Origin: Streptomyces sp. NRRL WC-3618
GTDB taxonomy: Bacteria; Actinomycetota; Actinomycetes; Streptomycetales; Streptomycetaceae
DNA length: 27,685 bases
Direction of reading: 5' to 3'
Assembly (NCBI RefSeq): GCF_001280005.1
Contig: NZ_LGDW01000005.1
Span: 1-27,685 of the forward strand
Part shown: positions 9,359-18,198 of the stretch, one piece after another
How positions within the stretch are numbered: the first letter of the stretch is position 1
Layout: the number at the start of each line of letters is the position of its first letter
Made by a program: the position numbers and the translations under genes
The notes under the pieces: model-generated
Seen by the model: the letters and a program-made list of their open reading frames with translations, nothing else
Database searches by the model: none
Told to the model about the DNA's origin: nothing

Positions 9359-9862
9359 CTACTTCTCCATGCCGGCGTTCAGCTGATGCAGCAGCCGGGC
9401 CAGCTCGGCGACCTCGACGCGGTCCCAGGCGGCCAGCTCACGCACGTACCGCGCCCGTCGTGCCTCGCGGACGGTACGGAAGCGGGCGCGGCCCTCGTCC
9501 GTGAGGTGGACGAGCCAGGCGCGACCGTCGGCCGGGTCCGGCTCGCGGGCGACGAGGCCCAGGTCCTCCAGGGCGCGCAGCTGCCGGGACATGGTCGCCT
9601 TGCCGACGCCGATGTAGGCCGCGAGCTCGGTGGCCCGCTGGCGCCCGCACTCGTCGAGCCGCACCAGCAGCCCGTACGCCGACGACTCCAGGTCGGGATG
9701 GACCTCGCGGGCCATCTCCCCGGAGTTGGCCCGGGCGCGCCGCAGGAACACGGTCAACTCGCGCTCCAGGGCGAGGAATTCCCGCTCGACCCCGGGCCCG
9801 GGCGTCGTGGGTTCGACACGCCGCCCGCCGAGGCTTCTCGCGCCGTTGCCGTCCTCGTCCAC
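9359..9862 (-). CDS. MarR family transcriptional regulator
   Basis: A 167-residue winged-helix regulator of normal MarR length. The recognition region is about residues 76-100 (RATELAAYIGVGKATMSRQL), followed by the wing with its usual DPADGRAWLVHLT pattern at about 109-121. Terminal helices for dimerisation flank it. The GTG at 9862 has AGGGG a few bases upstream. It lies downstream of lon on the same strand but is separated by 191 bp containing a hairpin, so it probably has its own promoter. Its 3' end faces the phosphatase gene across 28 bp. MarR proteins often respond to phenolic or oxidative ligands; the ligand and targets are not evident here. Confidence 0.9.
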   Translation of the reverse strand: MDEDGNGARSLGGRRVEPTTPGPGVEREFLALERELTVFLRRARANSGEMAREVHPDLESSAYGLLVRLDECGRQRATELAAYIGVGKATMSRQLRALEDLGLVAREPDPADGRAWLVHLTDEGRARFRTVREARRARYVRELAAWDRVEVAELARLLHQLNAGMEK

Positions 9863-10004
9863 GTCAGCACCCCTGATCCGGTTCTCGCCGCTGAAGAAAT
9901 TTTCCGTCGAACACGGCCGTCGCCGCAGCTCGGACAGTATTTCGCAGCCTGGGAGAGACGGCGCCCGTCAGGTCCCCTCCAGAGCCCGGACCGCCCTACG
10001 GGAA

Positions 10005-10032
10005 GGCCCGGACCCCTTCCGGGACCCGGGCC
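10005..10032 (-). terminator. Probable hairpin terminator after lon
   Basis: GGCCCGG at 10005-10011 pairs with CCGGGCC at 10026-10032 around a 14-nt loop that can itself pair partly. It lies about 22 bp past the lon stop, where a terminator is expected. It lacks a U-run, as is common in Streptomyces. Confidence 0.5.
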
Positions 10033-10053
10033 CTCGCCGACCGGCAGCGTCCG

Positions 10054-12477
10054 TCACGCCGCTGCCGGAACCTTCACCTCCGCCGGGTTCTGAGCCGGGG
10101 TGAGCGCCAGTTCGAGGACCTGGCGGACGTCCGTGACGGCGTGGACGTCGAGCTTCTCCAGGACCTCGGCCGGGACGTCGTCCAGGTCGGCCTCGTTACG
10201 CTTGGGGATGATCACGGTGGTGACGCCGGCCCGGTGCGCGGCGAGCAGCTTCTGCTTCACACCGCCGATGGGCAGCACCCGCCCGGTCAGCGAGACCTCG
10301 CCGGTCATGGCGACGTCCGTCCGCACGAGCCGTCCGCTGAGCAGCGAGGCGAGGGCGGTCGTCATGGTGACGCCCGCGCTCGGACCGTCCTTGGGCACGG
10401 CCCCCGCCGGGAAGTGGATGTGCGCGCCCCGGTCCTTCAGGTCACCCACGGGCAGTTCCAGTTCGGCGCCGTGCGAGCGCAGGAAGGAGAGCGCGATCTG
10501 CGCGGACTCCTTCATCACGTCACCGAGCTGCCCGGTGAGCGTGAGCCCCGCCGCCCCGGTCTCCGGGTCGGCGAGCGAGGCCTCGACGTAGAGGACGTCG
10601 CCCCCGGCGCCGGTGACCGCGAGCCCGGTCGCCACACCGGGTACGGCGGTGCGCCGCTCGGCCGGGTCCGTGGCGGACTCGGGCACGTGGTGGGGCCGGC
10701 CGATGAGGGCGCGCAGATCGTCCTCGGTGACGGTGAACGGCAGCTTCCGCTCCCCGAGTTCGTGCTGTGCGGCGACCTTGCGCAGCAGCCGCGCGATGGA
10801 CCGCTCGAGGTTGCGGACGCCGGCCTCCCGGGTGTACTCCCCGGCGAGCTTGCGCAACGCGCTCTCGTCGAGGGTGACTTCCGGGCTCTCCAGGCCGGCC
10901 CGCTCCAGTTGCCGGGGCAGCAGGTGGTCCCGGGCGATGACGACCTTCTCGTCCTCCGTGTACCCGTCCAGCCGGACGAGCTCCATCCGGTCGAGCAGGG
11001 CCTCGGGAATGGCTTCGAGGACGTTGGCGGTGGCGAGGAACACGACGTCGCTGAGGTCGAGTTCGACTTCGAGGTAGTGGTCGCGGAACGTGTGGTTCTG
11101 CGCCGGGTCGAGCACTTCGAGCAGCGCGGCGGCCGGGTCGCCCCGGAAGTCGGAGCCGACCTTGTCGATCTCGTCGAGGAGAACGACGGGGTTCATCGAC
11201 CCGGCTTCCTTGATGGCCCGCACGATGCGCCCGGGCAGCGCGCCGACATACGTCCGCCGGTGCCCCCGGATCTCGGCCTCGTCCCTGACCCCGCCCAGCG
11301 CGACCCGGACGAACTTGCGGCCCATGGCGTGCGCGACGGACTCACCGAGGCTGGTCTTGCCGACCCCGGGCGGCCCGACGAGCGCGAGCACGGCGCCGCC
11401 ACGGCGCCCGCCCACGACCCCGAGTCCGCGCTCGGCGCGCCGCTTACGCACGGCGAGGTACTCGGTGATGCGCTCCTTCACGTCCTCCAGCCCCGCGTGC
11501 TCGGCGTCGAGCACGGTCTGGGCGCCCTGGATGTCGTAGGAGTCCTCGGTCCGCTCGTTCCAGGGCAGTTCGAGGACGGTGTCGAGCCAGGTCCGGATCC
11601 AGCCGCCCTCGGGCGACTGGTCGGAGGACCGCTCCAGCTTGTCGACCTCCTTGAGAGCGGCCTCGCGCACCTTCTCCGGCAGGTCGGCGGCCTCGACGCG
11701 GGCCCGGTAGTCGTCGGACTCCTCGCCGTCCTGCTCGCCGTTGATCTCGCGCAGTTCCTTGCGTACGGCTTCCAGCTGCTTGCGCAGCAGGAACTCCCGC
11801 TGCTGCTTGTCGACGCCCTCCTGGACGTCCTTCGCGATGGTCTCGGCGACATCCTGCTCGGCGAGGTGGTCGCGCAGGTGCTGGGTGGCGAGCTTCAGCC
11901 GGGCCACCGGGTCGGCGGTCTCCAGCAGCTCGATCTTCTGGTCGGTGCTGAGGAAGGGTGAGTAACCGGAGTTGTCGGCAAGGGCGGAGACATCGTCGAT
12001 GGCCTGTACCCGGTCGACGACCTGCCAGGCGCCGCGCTTGCGCAGCCAGGCGGTGGCAAGTGCCTTGTATTCCTTGGCGAGTTCGGTGACATGACCGGGC
12101 AGGGGGTCCGGGACGGTCTCATCGATCCGCGTCCCCTCCACCCACAGCGCGGCCCCCGGCCCCGTGGTCCCGGCGCCGATGCTCACCCGGCCCCGGGCGC
12201 GGATCAGGGCGCCCGGATCCCCGTCGGCCAGCCGGCCGACCTGCTCGACGGTGCCGAGGACACCGGTGCCCGCGTACGTTCCGTCGATGCGCGGCACCAG
12301 CAGGATCCTGGGCTTGCCGGGCTCGGTGCGCGCGGCGGCCTGGGCGGCCTCCACCGCGGCCCGTACATCGGCGTCGTTCAGGTCCAGCGGAACCACCATC
12401 CCGGGCAGCACGACCTCGTCGTCGAGCGGCAGCACGGGCAGGGTGAGCGGTGTGAACGCCTCGGACTCAGCAGCCAT
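10054..12477 (-). CDS. lon: ATP-dependent Lon protease
   Basis: An 807-residue Lon protease, full length for the bacterial LonA class. The N-terminal substrate-binding domain covers about 10-210, followed by a coiled coil. The AAA+ module has Walker A GPPGVGKT at 368-375 and Walker B VVLLDEID at 431-438. The C-terminal protease domain carries the Ser700 (KDGPSAG) and Lys743 (GGVKQK) catalytic dyad. It degrades misfolded and selected regulatory proteins in the cytoplasm. ATG 12477 is chosen because GGGGAG lies just upstream; the frame extends 7 codons further to 12498, which would run into the operator. A HAIR-type inverted repeat at 12500-12518 indicates heat-shock control by HspR, a known regulator of Streptomyces lon. 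Confidence 0.97.
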   Translation of the reverse strand: MAAESEAFTPLTLPVLPLDDEVVLPGMVVPLDLNDADVRAAVEAAQAAARTEPGKPRILLVPRIDGTYAGTGVLGTVEQVGRLADGDPGALIRARGRVSIGAGTTGPGAALWVEGTRIDETVPDPLPGHVTELAKEYKALATAWLRKRGAWQVVDRVQAIDDVSALADNSGYSPFLSTDQKIELLETADPVARLKLATQHLRDHLAEQDVAETIAKDVQEGVDKQQREFLLRKQLEAVRKELREINGEQDGEESDDYRARVEAADLPEKVREAALKEVDKLERSSDQSPEGGWIRTWLDTVLELPWNERTEDSYDIQGAQTVLDAEHAGLEDVKERITEYLAVRKRRAERGLGVVGGRRGGAVLALVGPPGVGKTSLGESVAHAMGRKFVRVALGGVRDEAEIRGHRRTYVGALPGRIVRAIKEAGSMNPVVLLDEIDKVGSDFRGDPAAALLEVLDPAQNHTFRDHYLEVELDLSDVVFLATANVLEAIPEALLDRMELVRLDGYTEDEKVVIARDHLLPRQLERAGLESPEVTLDESALRKLAGEYTREAGVRNLERSIARLLRKVAAQHELGERKLPFTVTEDDLRALIGRPHHVPESATDPAERRTAVPGVATGLAVTGAGGDVLYVEASLADPETGAAGLTLTGQLGDVMKESAQIALSFLRSHGAELELPVGDLKDRGAHIHFPAGAVPKDGPSAGVTMTTALASLLSGRLVRTDVAMTGEVSLTGRVLPIGGVKQKLLAAHRAGVTTVIIPKRNEADLDDVPAEVLEKLDVHAVTDVRQVLELALTPAQNPAEVKVPAAA

Positions 12478-12499
12478 GATCTCCCCTTCGGCAGTCAAG

Positions 12500-12518
12500 T
12501 TGAGTTATGCCGACTCAA
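12500..12518. promoter_or_regulatory. HAIR operator (HspR-binding site) of lon
   Basis: TTGAGT-N7-ACTCAA is an exact match to the core of the HAIR consensus CTTGAGT-N7-ACTCAAG; only the outermost bases differ. CAAG and CTTG segments flank it on both sides. It starts 23 bp upstream of the lon ATG, so HspR bound there would block transcription of lon. HspR repression of lon through HAIR is established in Streptomyces; the site itself is read directly from the sequence. Confidence 0.88.
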
Positions 12519-12653
12519 TGCTTGGGCGGGGCCGATTGTTCCCCTGGGCGTGTTCGCCGTGAGCGATCACCTCTGTCGGCGCACCGGAGCACCCGCATAC
12601 AGTCGGCGAAGTAACAGGCAAGGGCCATGAACATCTATTACGGGGAGGTAGGC

Positions 12654-13385
12654 GTGGACGGAACCGTGCGGGCCTGGGTCGACGGCTGGGTCGTCTCGCG
12701 CGGGGCGTCGCCACCCCTGGTGGAACCCTGGGGATACACGATCGACATGGGCCTGGCCCATGCCGTCACCCGGCACGTCCTGGACGCGGTGAACGACGAC
12801 GTCGAGGAACGGACCGTCCGGAAGATCGCCGACGCCGTGACCGGGTCGGGCGTGTGGCTCAAGGTGTTCGACGACCCGGCGAGGGTCGGCGGGTGGCTCG
12901 GCGACGGCTGGTCGGTCGACCCCGACCCGGGCTACCTGATGTCGGTCCCGCTGACCGCCGCGGAGGCGCCCGCCGTCCCCGACGGCTACCGGGTCCGCGT
13001 CTGGACGCGCGGCGGCGTCACGCGCGTGATGCTCGCGGGGGCCGACGGTTCCTGGGCCGCCCGGGGCCAGATCGCCCCCACGGGCCGGACGGCGGTCGTC
13101 GACCAGGTGGCGACCTCCGCCGCGCACCGTCGCCGGGGCCTGGGCACCTTCGTGATGCGCACCCTCGTGCGGGAGGCGTTCGCACAGGGCGCGGAAAGAG
13201 GCGTACTGGCCGGGACGCCGGACGGACGGGCCCTGTACGAGGCACTGGGCTGGCGCGTGGAGGCGCCGCTGACCAGCGCGCACTTCACCGGGGCGGAGAC
13301 GGAGCCCTCCGGGGTCAGCGCGCTTCCGGCAGCGTGGAGCACAGCCACGAGCCGTCCGCCAGAGCGCCCAGGACCCGGCGTTTGA
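12654..13385 (+). CDS. GNAT family N-acetyltransferase
   Basis: A 243-residue protein whose C-terminal half is a GNAT domain. The acetyl-CoA-binding motif A, DQVATSAAHRRRGLGTFVMR, lies at about 150-169, and the motif-B-like stretch with LYEALGW follows. The N-terminal half (about 1-100) has no motif I recognise and may be a divergent second GNAT-like domain. The GTG at 12654 is chosen because GGGGAGG at 12642-12648 precedes it by 5 bp; an in-frame ATG at 12627 lacks a well-spaced site. It diverges from lon. Its last 71 bp overlap the convergent hypothetical gene. The substrate is unknown. Confidence 0.85.
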   Translation: MDGTVRAWVDGWVVSRGASPPLVEPWGYTIDMGLAHAVTRHVLDAVNDDVEERTVRKIADAVTGSGVWLKVFDDPARVGGWLGDGWSVDPDPGYLMSVPLTAAEAPAVPDGYRVRVWTRGGVTRVMLAGADGSWAARGQIAPTGRTAVVDQVATSAAHRRRGLGTFVMRTLVREAFAQGAERGVLAGTPDGRALYEALGWRVEAPLTSAHFTGAETEPSGVSALPAAWSTATSRPPERPGPGV

Positions 13386-14457
13386 TCTCGGCGCGCCCCG
13401 GGCTGCTGACGAGGGACAGGGGCAGCCGGCCGGCGTACTCCTCATGCACACGCAACTCGGCGCGGATGAAGGCGTATTCCGCCGGATGCCCTTCGAGGAG
13501 AAGCCGGTCGGCCGCCGCCTTGGCCTCGGACGCGGCCAGCGTGTACGGATTTTCGAGCGCCCGTTCGCGCAACGCCTGGGTGAGCTGCCGGACGTACCGC
13601 TTGCACTCCATGCGCCGCTGCTGGACGGCCGCGAGGAACCGCCGGGCGTTGAGCACCGCGACCGCTTCCGCCTCGGACAGCGTGCGGAAGTCGTCGGGAA
13701 GCGTGCCCAGAGCGTGCGGCGTCTCCGCGCGAGCCCGTTCCGCGGCCATCTCGCCCAGTTCCCGCAGGGCGTTCTCCCACCGTTTCAGCATCAGCGGATG
13801 CCGCAGCGCCATGTCGCGTTCCTCCTGGTCCTTGGCGTCGTCGGCCGCGGCCAGCCGTACGGCGGTGTCGGCGGCCGAGAGCAGCGCGTCGACCGCCGGG
13901 GAACGCGGCGCGGAGAGCCGGCCCTCACCGACGGCGTACGCGATCTCGTCGTGCACGTCACGGAACGCGGGCGGCTCCGCGAAGTCGCTCAGGTGCCGCC
14001 GGTCGCGCTCCCGCTGGACCGACTCGGCGTACTCGTCCGGGAACGCGAGCCTCAGCCAGCCCTGGGCCGTGAGGTGGGAGTTCGTACCGCTCTTGCGTTC
14101 CCGGCTGTTGTGGAAGTCGTTGCGCCGCAGCTTCTTGACCAGGACGGCGGCCTCGTGGGCGCGATGGCGAACCCGGCTCAGCCGGTGCTCGGTGACCTCC
14201 AGGCGGGGGTCGCCCGTGTACCGCATCCGCTCGGTGGCGACCTGGAGTTCCCCGCCGGCGCACAGCAGGGCGTCCTGCCAGTCCAGCCGCCATTCCGCCT
14301 TTCGCAACAGGCGGCCGGTGCGCGGTGGGAGGAACCTCCCGTGGACGGCTTCCGCGATGGCCACGGTCACGAGGTTGTCGAAGCTCTCGGTGATCAGCTC
14401 GACCAGCCGCTCCGTCGGCACCCGCTCGACGTCCGCGACACGCAGCCTCTCCCCCAC
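13315..14457 (-). CDS. Conserved hypothetical protein (possible C-terminal half of a fusion)
   Basis: A 380-residue soluble, mostly helical protein rich in Arg, Leu and Glu. It has a distinctive RRNDFHNSRERKSGTNSHLT segment followed by GWLRLAFPDEYAE in the first half, and long helices after that. I recognise it only as a type of actinobacterial hypothetical protein and cannot give a function. The GTG at 14457 is supported by GAGGGGG a few bases upstream. The same frame stays open upstream into the rhomboid-like domain with no stop between, so the protein may instead be translated as part of a 678-residue fusion from 15351. The 3' end overlaps the GNAT gene by 71 bp. Confidence 0.7.
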   Translation of the reverse strand: MGERLRVADVERVPTERLVELITESFDNLVTVAIAEAVHGRFLPPRTGRLLRKAEWRLDWQDALLCAGGELQVATERMRYTGDPRLEVTEHRLSRVRHRAHEAAVLVKKLRRNDFHNSRERKSGTNSHLTAQGWLRLAFPDEYAESVQRERDRRHLSDFAEPPAFRDVHDEIAYAVGEGRLSAPRSPAVDALLSAADTAVRLAAADDAKDQEERDMALRHPLMLKRWENALRELGEMAAERARAETPHALGTLPDDFRTLSEAEAVAVLNARRFLAAVQQRRMECKRYVRQLTQALRERALENPYTLAASEAKAAADRLLLEGHPAEYAFIRAELRVHEEYAGRLPLSLVSSPGRAEIKRRVLGALADGSWLCSTLPEAR

Positions 14458-15351
14458 ACCGACCCCCTCGGCAGCCCTCGGCCTCCGGTGCGACCGCGCG
14501 CCACCCCGGCCCCACCCCTCCGGGCAGGTTATCGGGATCGTTGTAGTCGAGCGGTGACTTTCCGTGATTCTCCTGTTCGCCGGGCCCTGCGCACCCACGG
14601 CCACGACCCCGATGGCCAGCGCCACCACATGCCCCCAGTTGGTCAGCGGATTGGCGTACTCGACGAGATCCTGAGCCAGCGCCCCGCCGAACACCGCGAG
14701 CATCGGCCACCCCAGCCAGGGCCGCAGCAGCCCGGCCAGCGCCCCCACACTCGCCGCGACCCCGAAGCTGATCCCGTAGTCGAGCCGGTGCGCCGAACTC
14801 GCGGGCAGCGCCCCCACCAGCACCGCGAGCCCCACCGGCACCTCGGTCACGAGGGTGGCCAGCACATGCCCGAGCGCGAACACCCCGGCGGTGCGCGGAC
14901 CGCCGATCCGCCGTTCCAGCGCGGTGAGGACGAAGAGGAGGACAACGACGTACGGAGAGGTCACGCCGCCCACGACCCAGAGCGCGCTGGCGACCAACAC
15001 GAGCACGGGCGTCCGTACGAGATGGGCGACCTCCGTACTGGAGCCCTGGTGGAGGGTGTGCACGAGGGCGGGGTCGGCGTGTTCGGAGACGAAGGACGTG
15101 ACCAGGAGGACAGCGGCGAACGCGCAGGTGAACGGGGTTCCGGTGGGCGAGGGGAGAAGACGCCAGGGGCGCGCGACCCACCGTCTGCCGGGGGCGGCGC
15201 CCTGGGCGGTCACGGGCCGCGCGGTCACGGATTGCGCCGGTCCCCGCTGCCTCGGCAGCCCGTCCAGCAGCCGCACGCCGTCCGCGACGGGCACGTCCGA
15301 GCACGCCGGCGGACCCGGCGTCACATCACCCAGCGCATCGGCCCGTTCCAC
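14458..15351 (-). CDS. Rhomboid-like integral membrane protein (frame continues into next gene)
   Basis: About 298 residues up to the start of the downstream gene. A polar N-terminus of about 70 residues precedes roughly six membrane segments (near 73-90, 115-145, 156-180, 190-210, 215-230 and 238-256). The motifs LGHVLATL, DYGISFGVA (Ser195) and NWGHVVALAIG (His241) match the actinobacterial rhomboid-like group, in which a Ser/His pair sits in different helices; whether it is an active intramembrane protease is uncertain because the classical GxSG is altered. GTG 15351 has AAGGAG 9 bp upstream. No in-frame stop occurs before 13315, so this half is given up to the next gene's start; the true product may be a 678-residue fusion. 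Confidence 0.7.
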
Positions 15352-15510
15352 GGTGAGGCGCTCCTTCCGTTTCACCCCACAGCCTTGGCCCTCGACCGGC
15401 CCGCTGTCTGTGACCGGCGCCACGCGGCAGCCGATTCACAGCAAGCCGACACGTGCCGCAAGTCCCGCAAAGGCCGGGCCCGTCCCCGCGCGCGCTGCCA
15501 AAATGTCCGT

Positions 15511-16209
15511 ATGACCCGGACGACGACCGCCTTCCACGAAGCCCCAGAAGTCCTGGACCGCCGTGAGGGTCCGTACGGCGAGGTCGCGCTGCGGAGGCAC
15601 GGGGAGTTACTCCAGATCATCGCCAACGGGTGCTTCCTGATGGATACTTCGGACGGCCGCTCCGAGCGCCTGCTCGTCGACGCCGCCCGCGACGCCCTCG
15701 GCGGCGACCGCGCCGCCCCCGCCCCGCACGTTCTGATCGGCGGCCTCGGCGTCGGGTTCTCACTCGCGCACGCCGCGGCCGACCCGTACTGGGGACGCAT
15801 CACCGTCGTCGAACGGGAACCCGCGATCATCGACTGGCACCGGAACGGGCCGCTCGCCCCGCTCTCCGCCGGTGCCCTCGCCGACCCCCGCACCCGGATC
15901 GTCGAAGCCGACCTCGTGAAATACGTCCATGAGACCTGCGCCACATTTGACGCGCTGTGTCTCGACATCGACAACGGGCCTGGTTGGACCGTCACGGAGG
16001 ACAACGAAGGCCTGTATTCGCAGGCCGGACTGGCGGGCTGCGCAAGGGTGTTGAGGCCGGAGGGGGTACTCGCGGTGTGGTCCGCGCAGCCCTCCCGGGA
16101 ATTTGAGCAAACTCTATGGAATGCCGGGTTCCGGGCAGTACGCACCGAAGAGATCCAGGTTGCCCGGGGCGTCCCCGACGTCGTCCACCTCGCCGTCCGG
16201 CCTGGATAG
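15511..16209 (+). CDS. Spermidine synthase-like SAM-dependent methyltransferase domain protein
   Basis: A 232-residue cytosolic protein with the spermidine synthase/methyltransferase Rossmann fold. VLIGGLGVGFSLA at 75-87 is the glycine-rich nucleotide loop, ITVVERE at 97-103 supplies the acidic ribose-binding residue, and LDIDNGP at 151-157 sits where spermidine synthases have their catalytic aspartate. The N-terminal beta-strand tetramerisation domain is short. The family includes true aminopropyltransferases and many proteins of unknown substrate, so the name should be read as a fold assignment. ATG 15511 has no clear ribosome binding site, so the mRNA may be leaderless. It diverges from the rhomboid-like gene and ends 145 bp before the response regulator. 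Confidence 0.82.
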   Translation: MTRTTTAFHEAPEVLDRREGPYGEVALRRHGELLQIIANGCFLMDTSDGRSERLLVDAARDALGGDRAAPAPHVLIGGLGVGFSLAHAAADPYWGRITVVEREPAIIDWHRNGPLAPLSAGALADPRTRIVEADLVKYVHETCATFDALCLDIDNGPGWTVTEDNEGLYSQAGLAGCARVLRPEGVLAVWSAQPSREFEQTLWNAGFRAVRTEEIQVARGVPDVVHLAVRPG

Positions 16210-16354
16210 CCCCCACGCGGTGACTGCCCGTACTCTGCTTCCCTGACGCCGATCACTCATCCGATCAGTCGTGCGTCAATCGCAGTCATGCGCGGACAAG
16301 CGCAGCCAAGGAACCACCCCACAGGTTCCGAAAAGCACACTTCAGGGGCGGGCG

Positions 16355-17092
16355 ATGGAGCAGACACACACCTCCCAGAACGGCGCGGCGGCGACTCCTG
16401 GCGCCCAGCGCCGGGTTCTCGTGGTCGAGGACGACCCGACGATCGTCGACGCCATCGCGGCCCGTCTGCGCGCAGAGGGATTTCTCGTGCAGACCGCGGG
16501 CGACGGGCCGGCCGCCGTCGACACCGCCGAGGCCTGGCAGCCCGATCTGCTGATCCTCGACATCATGCTGCCCGGGTTCGACGGGCTGGAAGTATGCAGG
16601 CGCGTACAGGCCCAGCGGGCCGTACCCGTACTGATGCTCACCGCGCGCGACGACGAGACCGACATGCTGGTCGGGCTCGGTGTCGGCGCCGACGACTACA
16701 TGACGAAGCCCTTCTCCATGCGTGAGCTGGCCGCGCGGGTGCACGTACTGCTGCGCCGCGTCGAGCGGGCCGCCATCGCCGCGTCGACGCCGCGCTCCGG
16801 CATCCTGCGGCTCGGCGAGCTGGAGATCGACCACGCGCAGCGGCGGGTGCGGGTGCGCTCCGAGGACGTGCACCTCACGCCCACCGAGTTCGACCTGCTC
16901 GTCTGCCTCGCCAACACGCCCCGCGCCGTCCTCTCCCGCGAGCAGCTGCTCGCCGAGGTGTGGGACTGGGCGGACGCCTCCGGCACCCGCACCGTCGACA
17001 GCCACATCAAGGCGCTGCGCCGGAAGATCGGCGCCGAGCGGATCCGTACGGTGCACGGGGTCGGTTACGCACTGGAGACACCGACGCCATGA
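16355..17092 (+). CDS. OmpR/PhoB-type response regulator
   Basis: A 245-residue response regulator. The receiver domain (about 19-135) has the acidic pair Asp26/Asp27, phosphoacceptor Asp69 in LLILDIMLPG, Thr96 and Lys118 (MTKPF). The C-terminal OmpR-type winged helix (about 150-243) shows LTPTEFDLLVCL, the recognition region VDSHIKALRRKIG, and the closing RTVHGVGYALE. ATG 16355 is chosen over an open frame from 16271 because the receiver fold then begins after a short tail and AGGGGCGGG precedes it. The stop overlaps the ATG of the histidine kinase (ATGA), so the pair is translationally coupled. Target genes and signal are unknown. Confidence 0.95.
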   Translation: MEQTHTSQNGAAATPGAQRRVLVVEDDPTIVDAIAARLRAEGFLVQTAGDGPAAVDTAEAWQPDLLILDIMLPGFDGLEVCRRVQAQRAVPVLMLTARDDETDMLVGLGVGADDYMTKPFSMRELAARVHVLLRRVERAAIAASTPRSGILRLGELEIDHAQRRVRVRSEDVHLTPTEFDLLVCLANTPRAVLSREQLLAEVWDWADASGTRTVDSHIKALRRKIGAERIRTVHGVGYALETPTP

Positions 17093-18198
17093 ACCTGGGG
17101 CGGCCGGCCGCACGGAGAAGCTCCGGGGAGCCCTGGGGCGGCGTTCGTCCGTTCTCGATCAAGACCAAGCTGGGCGCACTGGTCGTCGTCTCGGTGCTGA
17201 TCACCACCGGTCTGTCCATGATCGCGGTGCACACCAAGACGGAGCTCCGCTTCATCACGGTCTTCTCGATGATCGCCACGCTGTTGATAACGCAGTTCGT
17301 GGCCCATTCGCTCACCGCGCCGCTGGACGACATGAACGCGGTGGCCCGCTCCATCTCGCACGGCGACTACACGCGCCGGGTGCGCGAGAACCGCTGGGAC
17401 GAGCTGGGCGACCTGGCCCAGACGATCAACGTCATGGCGGACGAGCTGGAGGCCCAGGACCGTCAGCGCAAGGAGCTGGTGGCCAACGTCTCGCACGAGC
17501 TGCGCACCCCGATCGCGGGTCTGCGCGCGGTGCTGGAGAACGTCGTGGACGGGGTCTCGGCCGCCGATCCGGAGACCATGCGTACGGCGCTCAAGCAGAC
17601 CGAGCGGCTCGGGCGGCTGGTGGAGACCCTGCTGGACCTCTCCCGGCTCGACAACGGGGTCGTACCGCTGCGCAAGCGCCGGTTCGAGGTCTGGCCGTAT
17701 CTGTCCGGGGTGCTCAAGGAGGCCAACATGCTCGCCTCCACGCGCGCGGGCATCGCCTCGGGCTCCGGCGGTCACACCCGTAACGACGTCCATCTGCACC
17801 TCGACGTCAACCCGCCCGAGCTGATCGCGCACGCCGATCCGGAGCGCCTCCACCAGGTCGTCGCCAATCTGATCGACAACGCGGTCAAGCACAGCCCCGC
17901 GCACGGCCGGGTCACGGTGAAGGCGCGGCGCGGGACGCCCCCGGAGTCGCTGGAGCTGGAGATCCTGGACGAGGGTCCGGGCATTCCGCGTTCGGAGTGG
18001 CACCGCGTCTTCGAGCGGTTCAACCGAGGCGGCGTCAGCTCGCCGCACGGGCCCGGCAGCGACGGCGGTACGGGTCTCGGGCTGGCGATCGCCCGCTGGG
18101 CGGTCGATCTGCACGGCGGCCGGATCGGTGTGGCCGAATCCGAGCGAGGTTGCCGGATTTTGGTCACCCTTCCGGGAGAGTCATCCGTCCCAAGTTGA
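17089..18198 (+). CDS. Membrane sensor histidine kinase
   Basis: A 369-residue sensor kinase coupled to the response regulator by an ATGA overlap. Two membrane helices at about 27-47 and 54-74 are separated by only a short HTKTELR loop, so there is essentially no extracellular sensor domain. HAMP follows at about 75-125. The dimerisation domain carries His136 in SHELRTP. The ATPase domain has the N-box NLIDNAVKHS, DEGPGIP, and GGTGLGLAIARW. All residues needed for autophosphorylation are present. The signal may come through the membrane or from a partner protein. The 316 bp after it contain the kgd promoter region. Confidence 0.95.
   Translation: MNLGRPAARRSSGEPWGGVRPFSIKTKLGALVVVSVLITTGLSMIAVHTKTELRFITVFSMIATLLITQFVAHSLTAPLDDMNAVARSISHGDYTRRVRENRWDELGDLAQTINVMADELEAQDRQRKELVANVSHELRTPIAGLRAVLENVVDGVSAADPETMRTALKQTERLGRLVETLLDLSRLDNGVVPLRKRRFEVWPYLSGVLKEANMLASTRAGIASGSGGHTRNDVHLHLDVNPPELIAHADPERLHQVVANLIDNAVKHSPAHGRVTVKARRGTPPESLELEILDEGPGIPRSEWHRVFERFNRGGVSSPHGPGSDGGTGLGLAIARWAVDLHGGRIGVAESERGCRILVTLPGESSVPS

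Noticed and set aside
13444..15510. Plus-strand open frame running from 13444 into the methyltransferase gene, which would make a 921-residue protein.
   Set aside because: It is antisense to the rhomboid-like and hypothetical genes; the real methyltransferase starts at 15511, where the recognisable fold begins.
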